Shown in pieces: positions 42,445 through 51,649 of a DNA stretch of 59,950 nt. Location of the stretch: contig NZ_AP018314.1 of NCBI RefSeq assembly GCF_002368075.1, positions 760,318 to 820,267 of the forward strand. Direction: 5' to 3'. The notes beneath the pieces are model-generated. The model was not told the origin of the DNA. It saw nothing but the letters and a program-made list of their open reading frames with translations, and did not search any database. Made by a program: the position numbers and the translations under genes. This DNA is from Sphaerospermopsis kisseleviana NIES-73. GTDB lineage: Bacteria; Cyanobacteriota; Cyanobacteriia; Cyanobacteriales; Nostocaceae. Positions within the stretch are counted from its first letter, which is position 1. The number at the start of each line of letters is the position of its first letter.

Positions 42445-42696
42445 ATGGATTTCAACCATGAGGCTGTTAGTTCAGGATTGGGTAAAATGCCTTTGTTTTT
42501 TCTGATTCCATTATTTACTGGGTTAATTACTGGTTACTTTTGGAACAAACATAATGATGAAGTTGCTTATATTTCAGGTGTATTGACGGCTGTAACGCTG
42601 ATTCTGAGCCTGATTGTTGCACCTTGGCAAATTCAGTTAAGTTTGTTAGTTTTTGTACTGTTATTTTCTAACAAGTTGTTGAAGAAATATTATTAA
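42445..42696 (+). CDS. Small membrane protein of unknown function
   Basis: This 83-residue protein has three hydrophobic segments (about 16-33, 40-58, 60-78) and a polar start MDFNHEAVSSGLGK. It ends N-K-L-L-K-K-Y-Y. It has a possible ribosome site (TCCTCCTATAGG) 12-20 nt upstream. No family was recognised. It is divergent from tex. Confidence 0.6.
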   Translation: MDFNHEAVSSGLGKMPLFFLIPLFTGLITGYFWNKHNDEVAYISGVLTAVTLILSLIVAPWQIQLSLLVFVLLFSNKLLKKYY

Positions 42697-43010
42697 ACGG
42701 TTTGTGGTAAAACAGTAGCAATGCGACTCTACACACTCCAAGAGTGTACATGGCGTTGCTACGTGGTTTCATCCATTTGAAATGCGTTGGTTATATTTCG
42801 TTCTAAAATCATGATCTAGTTACCAATTACCAATCACCAATCACCTATTACCAATCCAATACTGTTCGGTTAAGAGTTTTTGTAGGTTGGGTTAAGCGAT
42901 AGCGCAACCCAACAAAAGCTTATAAATGTTGGGTTTTGTTCCTCTAGTTACCAATCACCAATCACCAATCACCAATCACCAATTACCAATCACCAATTAC
43001 CAATCACCTA
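42697..43010. repeat. Repeat-filled gap with STRR and hairpin repeat
   Basis: The heptamer CACCAAT/TACCAAT occurs at 42822-42858 and 42948-43010. Between them a hairpin of the type GTTGGGTTAAGCG/CGCAACCCAAC (about 42885-42912), a common repeat of cyanobacterial gaps, is followed by a half copy. No gene was seen. Confidence 0.8.
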
Positions 43011-45632
43011 TTATGAATTAATTTCTCCTCTCACTAAAATTACTGTACTATCAACACCAGAAGCAATATTTTCAGGAATATTACCGTGAATTGCTTGTTG
43101 TAATAAACCCTCACGAGAAGCACCCAAAACTACAACATCAAAATCTTCTTTCTTGACTAAATTAATTACCCCTTCGGTAACAGAATCAGCTTCTATAGGT
43201 GTTGCAAAAACATTACTATGTAAATTGCGGTGTCGGATTAACTGACGAGTATATTCTTCTAAAAATTGCAGATTTGGTTTTAATTCCGATGGTTTAAATA
43301 CTTGAGTGAGGCGAATTTCTGGCTCATTTCCTAATGTGACTAAAGCTGGTAATAATTTAATGGCTATAGGTGCATTTGGTCCCCCTGCCATTGGTACTAA
43401 CCAACGGTTAAAATGGGGAGGTTCTGAATAATTGCCTAACTTCACAACAACTACATCACAGGTAGCTTGACGAATTATAGTGTCAACAACAGTACCAAAA
43501 ATACGGCCGGGGGTAGAAGTATTTCCTTTCCAACCCATGAACATTAAATCTATATGACGTTCTTTGATTGTTTCTAAAATTGCTTGCCCAACATCATGGG
43601 CAACTCGTATTTGTGTATGAATAGGAATGTGCAATTTTTTGGCTAAAGCTTCCGCGTGTCTGAGTAAGCGACGACTTCTTGTAGTTCTGACTTCTGTTTC
43701 TGATGGGGAACTGTTACGGGATACTAAAATAATTTGTAAACACTCTAATTCATAATGGCGATCGCGGGCAATAGTAGCAGCCATTTGTAATAAAGTTTCT
43801 GCTGTATCTGGGTTAGCAAGTGTAACTAATAATCTACCTCTACCAATATTAGGCGATCGCGTTTGGTACACTACATAAGATGGTTCTGGTTGTGGTCCAG
43901 TCATACCATTTTTACAGTTCAGACGATCTGCTTCTGCTCTAATAATATCTGCACGAGTAATAATACCAATCAATTTTTGTTTTTCTACCACTGGTAAACG
44001 ACTAATTTGATAACGATCCAGTAAATACAGTACATCACTCAAAGTTTGTGTCGGCTTAACTGTGATTGGTTTTGGTGTCATGATTTCCCTTAAAACTGTA
44101 TGCCGGAAGGGGTAAATATTTTGTATATCTGATTGAGTAATAATTCCCACTAATTGATTTTTTTCTACCACTGGAAAACCCCGATGATGAGAACGAGAAA
44201 AGGCTTGAATTGATTCTTCTATAGACATTTCTGCCTCTAGAGTTTCTACCCGTTGCTGCATTACATCCTTGGCTGTTAATTCAGTTAATACCCCTTCAAT
44301 TGGAGCATTTTTTTGCAATTTTATCCCATTCAATAGTAAAAGTTTTTCATACAGTGAACCAGGTAAAACTTGATCGGCAACTAAATAAGAAGTGACAGAA
44401 ACAATCATCAAAGGTAATACAAGATTGAAATCTGTCGTCATTTCAAAAATAATCACAATAGCTGTAATTGGAACTTTAGAAACGGCGCTAAAAAAGCCCC
44501 CCATTCCTGCTAAAGCGTAGGTAGTAGGAGAACCAAAACCCCACAGTTGAAACTCACAAACTCCAACTATATGACCTAAACAAGAACCTAAAATTAAACT
44601 GGGTGCAAATAATCCCCCTGGAGCGCCAGAACCAAAGGCAATTAATGTTAAAATAAATTGAGTAATAAAAGTGATAATTGCTAACAAAAGATTCGGTTGA
44701 CTGGCAATCATATACTCCCGCAAACCAGCATTATCACGATAATATTCCGGGAGTAAAGCCACAATTAAACCCGAAATCAAGCCAGCTAAAGCCACTCTTA
44801 AAGACAAGCTAATGTGTAATCTCCGATAAGTTTTAATACTGAATATTAAACCGTGATTAAATACAGCACCTAGCAACCCTGCCAACACACCCAACAATAA
44901 AAATATAGGAATTTCTTGCAGGGAAAATTGGCTAGAATAGTCCATTAATTCTAGGTTTAGTTGCAAACTTCCACCACCTAATAACCGGGAAATTACACCA
45001 CCGATAAAACAGGCAATAATGGCAGTTCCTAAAGTTAGTCCTGATAAATCTTGGAGTAACTCTTCAATAATAAATAATACCCCAGCAATAGGGGCATTAA
45101 AAGCAGCGGATAAACCAGCACCCGCACCTGCGGCGATCATTTGGCGGCGATGTTCTGGGGAAGTGGGAAAAGTGCGACTCATTCCGGCCGCTAAACCTGC
45201 ACCTACTTGGACCGTGGGACCTTGTCTTCCTAATGTGATCCCCGAACCCAAGGCAATGATAGCACTGAGTAACTTAATTAATGCCACTCGCCAGGATAAC
45301 TTAATAGGAACATTGGCAAGACTAGCTTTAACTTGAGGAATACCACTACCAGCGGCTTCTGGTGCTAACCTTTGTACCAACCAACCTGCTAAAAAGCCAA
45401 AACTCATCCCAATTAAAGGTAAAGTTAGCCAAGCTGGTAAAAGTTGGGTACTGTGAACTCGCCATGTTCCCAACCAACCTGAACCTTGTTTAAGTAATAC
45501 TGCTGATAAAGCCGCAATAATTCCTATGACACAAGCTTCAATATTGGCATAGCCCATTGAAGATATTGCTAAACTTTTTTTGGACTGCCACAAGTTGCGA
45601 AAACGCTGGGTTAGTATGTCCGGGAAAATCAT
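43011..45632 (-). CDS. ClC chloride channel/transporter with CBS pair and two USP domains
   Basis: This 873-residue protein has a ClC membrane part (about 30-440) with G-S-G-I-P-Q (95-100), the gating-loop motif G-R-Q-G-P-T (135-140), and G-S-G-A-P-G-G-L-F-A-P. Two CBS domains (about 450-570) follow, with G-I-I-T-Q-S-D-I and G-I-I-T-R-A-D-I ends. Two universal stress protein domains follow (about 590-730 and 735-870; G-R-L-L-V-T-L-A-N, I-D-L-M-F-M-G, D-V-V-V-L-G-A-S). Position 137 is Gln (codon CAA at 45222-45224), where most transporters have the external glutamate (G-R-E-G-P). The CBS and USP parts suggest nucleotide control. Confidence 0.9.
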   Translation of the reverse strand: MIFPDILTQRFRNLWQSKKSLAISSMGYANIEACVIGIIAALSAVLLKQGSGWLGTWRVHSTQLLPAWLTLPLIGMSFGFLAGWLVQRLAPEAAGSGIPQVKASLANVPIKLSWRVALIKLLSAIIALGSGITLGRQGPTVQVGAGLAAGMSRTFPTSPEHRRQMIAAGAGAGLSAAFNAPIAGVLFIIEELLQDLSGLTLGTAIIACFIGGVISRLLGGGSLQLNLELMDYSSQFSLQEIPIFLLLGVLAGLLGAVFNHGLIFSIKTYRRLHISLSLRVALAGLISGLIVALLPEYYRDNAGLREYMIASQPNLLLAIITFITQFILTLIAFGSGAPGGLFAPSLILGSCLGHIVGVCEFQLWGFGSPTTYALAGMGGFFSAVSKVPITAIVIIFEMTTDFNLVLPLMIVSVTSYLVADQVLPGSLYEKLLLLNGIKLQKNAPIEGVLTELTAKDVMQQRVETLEAEMSIEESIQAFSRSHHRGFPVVEKNQLVGIITQSDIQNIYPFRHTVLREIMTPKPITVKPTQTLSDVLYLLDRYQISRLPVVEKQKLIGIITRADIIRAEADRLNCKNGMTGPQPEPSYVVYQTRSPNIGRGRLLVTLANPDTAETLLQMAATIARDRHYELECLQIILVSRNSSPSETEVRTTRSRRLLRHAEALAKKLHIPIHTQIRVAHDVGQAILETIKERHIDLMFMGWKGNTSTPGRIFGTVVDTIIRQATCDVVVVKLGNYSEPPHFNRWLVPMAGGPNAPIAIKLLPALVTLGNEPEIRLTQVFKPSELKPNLQFLEEYTRQLIRHRNLHSNVFATPIEADSVTEGVINLVKKEDFDVVVLGASREGLLQQAIHGNIPENIASGVDSTVILVRGEINS

Positions 45633-45700
45633 AATTTAAAATTTAAAATTCAACATTCAAAATTGAAAAATAACCTCCATAAATCATAATTCTCTATAAT

Positions 45701-45759
45701 TGGTGATTGGTGATTGGTGATTGGTGATTGGTGATTGGTGATTGGTGATTGGTGATTGG
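45701..45759. repeat. Heptameric STRR array (GGTGATT)
   Basis: About eight tandem copies of GGTGATT lie in the gap upstream of the ClC gene. It is the complement of the ACCAATC-type arrays on the other side of the gene. Confidence 0.95.
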
Positions 45760-45795
45760 TAAAATTATTAGCTATTCTCTCTTACCTTCTTACTG

Positions 45796-45830
45796 TCACC
45801 TGTCACCTGTCAACTGTCACCTGTCTCCTG
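45796..45830. repeat. Heptameric STRR array (CTGTCAC)
   Basis: About five copies of CTGTCAC and variants directly adjoin the 3' end of the PmbA/TldE-like gene. Confidence 0.9.
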
Positions 45831-45833
45831 AAA

Positions 45834-47147
45834 TCAACTATTTTTCCCAGTTGTAGAAAGTCCTTCCACTATCAAAGATGGAGTATAACAAGAACCATTC
45901 CAATCTGCATCCCCACCGAGTTTAACTATTTTTTTGAGGGCTGTGTAAACATTGCCGGCGACCATTGTATCTTTAACTCTACCAATTATTTGACCTTTTT
46001 TTACCAAATATCCCAAATCAATATTGATAGAAAAATCACCAGAAATTCCTCCTCCTCCTCCTAGCATTTGATCGACTATTAAACCTTCATCCATATCTTG
46101 AATTAATTCTTGTAACGTTGCTTTACCAGGTTGGATGAGAAAGTTAAATAAACCAGGGGTGGGATAACTACCCAAACCAGGGCGAAAACCATTACCAGTG
46201 CTACCAATACCTAATTGTCTGCCAATAGTGCGATCGCTATAAAAATTGCGTAAAATTCCGTTTTCGATAAATATCAAAGACTTGGTAGGATTGCCTTCAT
46301 CATCAAAAGGACAACTGTAAGGACCTGCTTGGGGGTTTTGGTAAAGGGTGAGAGAGGGTGCAACAACAGGTAGACCCTTTTTTTCTGCCCAAGGAGAAGC
46401 TTTTTCCAAGACTTGCTTACCATTTAATGCCGCTTGCACAGTTCCCCAAAGCATATCCGCAGCTTTGGAAGTAAATAAAACTGGAAACCGACCGCTAGGG
46501 GTAGAAACGTTTTCTTTTGCCCAATTTAATCGCTGTAAAATTTGATTCGCCACTCTAGCGGGTTCAAGTTCACTTCGTTGGGTTTGTCCATCAGCAACAC
46601 TGAGAAAATCATCACCTCTGACCCATTCTGCGGACATATAGCAACTGAGAGTAGTATCAGTATAGTGACAATCCAAACCTTTGCTATTGATTAAACGAGT
46701 ATTTTCTACATCACATTCCCAATCACTATTACAGAGAACATCAGGATAGAATTCACGCACGATAGCGATCGCATTTTTGCCCCAGTCTATCAGTTTGTCC
46801 ACTGGAACAGCTTCCCCCAAATCAGGGTAATATTTTTCAGAATTACGACTGAGTTCTACAGGTTCAGGGTGATTTAACTGACTGAGAACTAAAGCTCGTT
46901 CTACCATCCCTTGAGGATCTACAGAACCGTAAGCCACAGTCAGTCCTGGACGACCGTTTCGCCATAGCCGCAATGCTGTACCTTCAGATTGACTGGTTTC
47001 TAGTTGTTTTAAGCGGTTGGCCTCAAAAAACACAGGACGAGAAAGCGATCGGGACTGATACACTTCCGCAGCCTCTGCGCCAGATTTTAAAGCCAGTTCT
47101 AGCAACTGTTCCGCTAGTGTATCTTGTGACAATTTTGCAGAACCCAT
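45834..47147 (-). CDS. TldD/PmbA family protein (TldE-like)
   Basis: These 437 residues begin MGSAKLSQDTLAEQLLELAL. The S-G-A-E-A-A-E-V-Y segment (about 19), the L-R-L-W-R-N-G-R-P-G-L region and the G-G-G-G-I-S-G-D-F-S-I-N-I-D near the C-terminus are PmbA/TldE features. No H-E-x-x-x-H metal site is visible, so this is the non-catalytic TldE/PmbA-like partner rather than TldD, which is not next to it. In E. coli TldD-TldE degrades unfolded peptides and matures microcin B17; the cyanobacterial role is unknown. Confidence 0.85.
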   Translation of the reverse strand: MGSAKLSQDTLAEQLLELALKSGAEAAEVYQSRSLSRPVFFEANRLKQLETSQSEGTALRLWRNGRPGLTVAYGSVDPQGMVERALVLSQLNHPEPVELSRNSEKYYPDLGEAVPVDKLIDWGKNAIAIVREFYPDVLCNSDWECDVENTRLINSKGLDCHYTDTTLSCYMSAEWVRGDDFLSVADGQTQRSELEPARVANQILQRLNWAKENVSTPSGRFPVLFTSKAADMLWGTVQAALNGKQVLEKASPWAEKKGLPVVAPSLTLYQNPQAGPYSCPFDDEGNPTKSLIFIENGILRNFYSDRTIGRQLGIGSTGNGFRPGLGSYPTPGLFNFLIQPGKATLQELIQDMDEGLIVDQMLGGGGGISGDFSINIDLGYLVKKGQIIGRVKDTMVAGNVYTALKKIVKLGGDADWNGSCYTPSLIVEGLSTTGKNS

Positions 47148-47320
47148 TTCCCTTGATTAATTGTGGATTTTGGATTTTGAACCCCAGATAGACCAGTCCA
47201 TTATCCCATCAGCGTGCATCAACAGTTATTATTTTTGGGTAATTGGGGCATGGGGCATTGGATTATTAACCTCCCCCTGCTCCCTGCTCCCTGCTCCCCT
47301 GCCTATTTAATGTCACCAGT

Positions 47321-47337
47321 CACCAGTCCCCAGTCCC
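47321..47337. repeat. Short STRR remnant (CAGTCCC)
   Basis: Degenerate CAGTCACCAGTCCCCAGTCC units directly adjoin the 3' end of the Tab2-like gene. Confidence 0.6.
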
Positions 47338-48197
47338 TACAGATTCACCTCTTGTAACAGCCAAAAACCAGCAAAAGATTGAGCTTGGGGATCGGACTGG
47401 ACACCGATAAAATGCACTCCATTGGCTTGTTGTTTGGCTGCTTCAAAACCTTGTGCTTCTTTGAGCAGTTGAGGAGTTCTGATATTGGCCAAAATCCAAC
47501 TTTCTGTTGCACCGGTTTCTAAAATCAGCCTGTCTCCTTGACTGGTATCAAATCGCAGATAAGCTAACTCTAAACCTGACATCCACCCAGCGATAGGTAA
47601 AGCTCTAGGTGAAAAAATCAAAATCCCCGGAATGCGAGTTTCTGGGGGTAATTGTGCCAATTCTAGGGGAAAAGCTTCACCAAAGCCAATTTCCCATTCT
47701 GGCATATCTGCAAAATCTCCGGCTTCTAAACTCACAAATGCCCATTGTTTGCCTTCCAACGCATCCGGTAAACGCTGGGGTAAGGGTCTTTCTAAGCGTA
47801 CAGAAGGATTTGTACCGCCTTGATATCCTGGTTCTTGGGGATAAACTTCCTCCATTCGCTGTTGTATCCATTGATTGAGAATCAATGCTTTCCGACTAGG
47901 TAAGGCAGGAATACCTATATCTTGACAGGCTTTTGTAATCATATTATTCATTTGCCGACGGAAAAAGCGGATTTTAATTGGTGCTTTTCCCGCTTTCTTG
48001 ATCGCTTCTTGTAACGCTGTCCGCAACCAAACTGAATTTACTTGGGTACTAGGGCAATATTGAGCATAGCGAAACAAGGAATCTGTTTTAGTGCGTACAT
48101 CAGTAGGACTTTCACACACTAAGACTTCCCAAACTTTTTTTTGATTTGCGTCCAATATCGGACGAGAGTAAAAATCGAGTTCCCAAATACTGCCCAT
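47337..48197 (-). CDS. Tab2/Atab2 family RNA-binding protein
   Basis: This 286-residue protein starts MGSIWELDFYSRPILDANQK, the typical Tab2 N-terminus. The family carries V-C-E-S-P-T-D near residue 28 and a C-terminal W-I-L-A-N-I-R-T-P-Q-L, with F-A-G-F-W-L-L-Q near the end. In Chlamydomonas and Arabidopsis, Tab2/Atab2 promote psaB translation and photosystem assembly, and all cyanobacteria carry a homologue. The start at 48197 is preferred; the longer frame reaches 48275 and overlaps the next gene only by chance. It is preceded by the hydrolase gene (74-bp gap). Confidence 0.88.
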   Translation of the reverse strand: MGSIWELDFYSRPILDANQKKVWEVLVCESPTDVRTKTDSLFRYAQYCPSTQVNSVWLRTALQEAIKKAGKAPIKIRFFRRQMNNMITKACQDIGIPALPSRKALILNQWIQQRMEEVYPQEPGYQGGTNPSVRLERPLPQRLPDALEGKQWAFVSLEAGDFADMPEWEIGFGEAFPLELAQLPPETRIPGILIFSPRALPIAGWMSGLELAYLRFDTSQGDRLILETGATESWILANIRTPQLLKEAQGFEAAKQQANGVHFIGVQSDPQAQSFAGFWLLQEVNL

Positions 48198-48271
48198 GTT
48201 ATACGATGAAATCTGGCGAGTTGATGTTTTGTTGTCTTTCCACTCTACCAATCTACAGCCGCAATGAACGA

Positions 48272-49159
48272 TCATTCATTACTCATCATCGGCTCTAATT
48301 GTCGCACTTGTGCTGGTAAATGTTGTTCCATCCAATTACTCAAATCAGCTAGAAATTCACGATAATTAAGATCACAATGTAAATCGTGATATGCTCCCGG
48401 ATATTCAATACGCAACTTATCTGCACAAGTTACTCGTTGATAAAAAATTTCACTCCCCTCTGGAAAAACTACTCTGTCAGCACCACCATGTAAAATTAAT
48501 AAAGGTGCTTTCCATTCATGGGCGTGGGCATTGATCCAAGCTAATGTAGTAAAGAACTCTGTGGAAAACCGGGCTGTTGCACGGGTATGGCGTAAGGTAT
48601 CTTGAGTGTAGGTAGCTACAATTTTCGGATCTCTTGAACCTGCGGTGGTGTCGAGTCCAGTATTTAAGGAAAAACGCGGCCACAAGCGCGAAAGCATTTT
48701 TCCCAACAGTACAAGCACTGGTGATACTCCTACTTCTCCAATACTAGGTGCAACTGCAATCACTCCCTGTAATGCAGATATCTCTTCTGGATGGCGCAAA
48801 GCATATTCTAAAACTATCATTCCCCCCATGCTATGTCCAAATAAAAAAATGGGAATTTGTGGTTGTTGCTGTTGCATCATTTTTAAGAATGTTCGCACGT
48901 CATTACGAAACTCAGACCAAGTATTAATGTAACCTCTTTGACCTGGTGATTGTCCATGACCACGCAAATCTAAGCCATAAACAGCATATTGCTGAGGTAA
49001 CAAATGTTCAATTATATTTTTGTAAAGTCCGCTGTGTCCTCCGAGTCCATGTACTAATGCTAATATCCCCCTGATTTTACCCCCTGGATTCCAGTTTTGA
49101 TAATACAGATCAATTCCCCCAACACCTTTAAATGTGCCTACGCTGTGGTAAATAGTCAT
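48272..49159 (-). CDS. Alpha/beta hydrolase, lysophospholipase/monoacylglycerol lipase-like
   Basis: This 295-residue hydrolase has the oxyanion H-G-L-G-G-H-S, nucleophile elbow G-H-S-M-G-G (Ser about 108), Asp in H-G-G-A-D-R-V-V and His in G-A-Y-H-D-L-H. It also has the L-R-G-H-G-Q-S-P-G-Q-R-G segment typical of the PldB/MGL group. A lipid ester is the likely substrate. It stands upstream of Tab2 and may be co-transcribed. Confidence 0.85.
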   Translation of the reverse strand: MTIYHSVGTFKGVGGIDLYYQNWNPGGKIRGILALVHGLGGHSGLYKNIIEHLLPQQYAVYGLDLRGHGQSPGQRGYINTWSEFRNDVRTFLKMMQQQQPQIPIFLFGHSMGGMIVLEYALRHPEEISALQGVIAVAPSIGEVGVSPVLVLLGKMLSRLWPRFSLNTGLDTTAGSRDPKIVATYTQDTLRHTRATARFSTEFFTTLAWINAHAHEWKAPLLILHGGADRVVFPEGSEIFYQRVTCADKLRIEYPGAYHDLHCDLNYREFLADLSNWMEQHLPAQVRQLEPMMSNE

Positions 49160-49287
49160 GATTAGTTTTTTACCTAATTTCCCAGCAACTTTTTAGCCTA
49201 TCAACGTACATTGTAGGGAAAATATCTTCTAACTGTGGGAGGATTACAGAAATTTTGGTGATTGGGTTGTTACAGTATGTTGTAAAG

Positions 49288-50211
49288 ATGGAAAATAATA
49301 ACGAGTCTGATAATTTACCGCTTTTGACTGAGAACGCTATTAAACGGGTTTGGGAAGGTGTGGCGGCGGCGAGCGATCGCTCTATTCGAGATACTATTGA
49401 TACTACTCTCAATCAGTTATCTGCTATTGATCAGGAAAATACAGAACCGCGAGTTAATGCCAATATCAGACGTTGGGTGTTGCGATCGCTCATTCATTGC
49501 TTTTTCCGTGTCCGTGTGGAAAACATCAAAAATATACCGCAGACATCAGCTATTTTAGCTGCTAATCATCTCCATCATTTTGATCCCTTGATTTTACTCG
49601 CAGAAATACCGACTCAATCGTATTATTATATTCTTGGTGATGCCCGCACTCTCTATAATAAATGGTGGAAACGCCTGATTTTAGGTTTTGCAGGTGGTGT
49701 TATTCCTTTGGAACGCATTTGGGGAGAAGAACAGGCTGTTATTGCTGCTGCTGAAGCGGGAAGGGATGATTTAAAGGAACTGGCAGAAGTTATTAAAAGT
49801 ACCGTTAATCCTGGTGGAAATATCCAAACAGTCCGCCGCATAGACCGCATTGTTTCGGCAATTTTAGCCCGTGGGGATGGGTTGATGATTTTTCCCGAAG
49901 GTAGACTGGGAAATGCTGAGGGTCGTTTGCATCCCCTAAAACGGGGAACTGTAATTTATGCGTTGCGGGCTGGAGTGCCAATTGTACCCATAGCATTAAT
50001 CGGCACTCATGATTTATTTTGGAGAAAAAAGTTAACAATTCGGGTAGGTGAACCTTTGTATTTTCCTGCAACTTCTCGGCCAAAGCGTCAGGAAATAGAT
50101 GTAGCTTTGGAAACTTTGGAACAAGCAATAAGGGATTTGTTACCTACAGATTATCATGAACCGGAGGGGATAAAGTTGTTACAAGGTTTTTTGAATCGGA
50201 TGTTGTGGTAA
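49288..50211 (+). CDS. 1-acyl-sn-glycerol-3-phosphate acyltransferase family protein
   Basis: This 307-residue PlsC-domain protein has motif I, N-H-L-H-H-F-D-P-L (H-x4-D), near residue 99 and motif III, F-P-E-G-R-L-G, near residue 202, with a later V-P-I-V-P-I-A-L-I-G. An N-terminal extension of about 80 residues precedes the acyltransferase domain. The ATG at 49288 (MENNNESD) is preferred to 49255. It is monocistronic and divergent from the hydrolase. The acyl acceptor is not determined. Confidence 0.85.
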   Translation: MENNNESDNLPLLTENAIKRVWEGVAAASDRSIRDTIDTTLNQLSAIDQENTEPRVNANIRRWVLRSLIHCFFRVRVENIKNIPQTSAILAANHLHHFDPLILLAEIPTQSYYYILGDARTLYNKWWKRLILGFAGGVIPLERIWGEEQAVIAAAEAGRDDLKELAEVIKSTVNPGGNIQTVRRIDRIVSAILARGDGLMIFPEGRLGNAEGRLHPLKRGTVIYALRAGVPIVPIALIGTHDLFWRKKLTIRVGEPLYFPATSRPKRQEIDVALETLEQAIRDLLPTDYHEPEGIKLLQGFLNRMLW

Positions 50212-50321
50212 GAGGATTTTTTTCTTATTTTCTCACGCAGAGAGGAAGAAAAAGGAAATAAGCACCCAAATTGTTATAGTCTATTCCTAAATTTAAAAAT
50301 CCTTAACCGAAGTTATTTAAA

Positions 50322-51386
50322 ATGCAAATAGACTTTCACCACGGTGTTACCTACGTAGTGGCACGACTGGCGGGTTTTAACCACGAAGATGCTAGTATTG
50401 TTGCTTACTGCGCCCAATATGTAGATGATGCGATTAATGCCGGTATGATTAGATTTGATAATGGGGCAATGTTTACCCGCATCAGTTCCGCCCATAAGAT
50501 GTTAGATTATCGCAACTTTCAAGAATTAGCAAATTATCATGTGTGGATACCTTTTCATTTTTTACCAGGAAATGGGGGTAAAAAAGCAGGTGAGAACCCG
50601 GAAGGAAAGTTTATTGAAAAGTTAATTTGTCGTCCTAATAGTGATGTTGCACAGCAGATGGTAAGGGAGTGTATTCAATGTCGTCAAACTGCTTATAGTT
50701 TACATCGTTTAGGGATTACAATGCACGTTTATGTTGATACTTGGGCGCATCAAGGTTTTGCAGGTGTTAACCATCGAGTTAATGAAGCGAAAAAATTACT
50801 TGATGAAAATGACAAACCTGATAAAAATTTGATGGATAGATTGAAAAATTATTTTGTTAGTGAAGCTTTACCTTTAGGACATGGTGCGGTTTTAAGTCAT
50901 CCTGATAAACCTTATTTACGTTGGGGTTATATAAATGGTAGAGGTGAGAAAATTAGACGCAATAATCCTGAAGATTTTTTAGAAGCTGCTGATAATATGT
51001 GTAAGGCTATGCAGCGTTATTTATTAGGTGATGCTGATGCCATTGTACCAGGTTTACCGGAAGCAGATAAAAGTTTAATTGCTTGGATGTTAGAAAATAT
51101 TAAAGATAAAAATGGTCATGCACGTCATCACAAATGGTTAGATGCTATTTCTCAAGGTAAATTTAGTTTTGGAGATGCTAATGTAGACTATATTCCTAAA
51201 GGTCAAGGGTCTTGGAAATATCAAGCTTTACGAACTGAAAAAGCAGTTGATAAGGATAATGAAATTTTCCCATATCATCCTAGTTTTTTAGTCAGTAATT
51301 GGAAATTATTTCACGACGCTTTACAAGCACATCAATTTTATATTATTCATGATTTATTACCTAAATATGGAATTTGTGTAGCTTAA
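50322..51386 (+). CDS. DUF6765-like protein
   Basis: This 354-residue soluble protein begins MQIDFHHGVTYVVARLAGF. It has clustered potential metal ligands: H6/H7, D-D-A (residues 34-35), H-M-Y-V-D-T-W-A-H-Q type (I-T-M-H-V-Y-V-D-T-W-A-H-Q-G-F, about 139-153) and a later H-P-D. This layout recalls the zinc-dependent phospholipase C/P1 nuclease helical fold, and the sequence fits family DUF6765. The reaction is unknown. It is monocistronic. The downstream 263-bp gap to 51650 shows no feature. Confidence 0.6.
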   Translation: MQIDFHHGVTYVVARLAGFNHEDASIVAYCAQYVDDAINAGMIRFDNGAMFTRISSAHKMLDYRNFQELANYHVWIPFHFLPGNGGKKAGENPEGKFIEKLICRPNSDVAQQMVRECIQCRQTAYSLHRLGITMHVYVDTWAHQGFAGVNHRVNEAKKLLDENDKPDKNLMDRLKNYFVSEALPLGHGAVLSHPDKPYLRWGYINGRGEKIRRNNPEDFLEAADNMCKAMQRYLLGDADAIVPGLPEADKSLIAWMLENIKDKNGHARHHKWLDAISQGKFSFGDANVDYIPKGQGSWKYQALRTEKAVDKDNEIFPYHPSFLVSNWKLFHDALQAHQFYIIHDLLPKYGICVA

Positions 51387-51649
51387 TTTAGGTGAATTTT
51401 AGACCCCAAATTCTGGTTGTATATTGTGAAAAATTCGGGAATATTTGCATTTTAAAATATGGATTAAATTAATATTCCAACTAACCAACAGCAAAATTTG
51501 TATAGGGTCGAATTTTGGGATGACGGAAACCAAGTACAATTAATTTGATAATCTTGTTCTTGATTAAAATCTGTCCTAGTTCTATTGTAAACAATTATGG
51601 TAGATATCACGTCTTGACATACTCAATTTATTGGATAATGTTGAAAAAA

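Noticed and set aside
51387-51649. Plus-strand ORF reaching into 51736
   Set aside because: It overlaps the end of the 488-residue gene antisense and has no family likeness.
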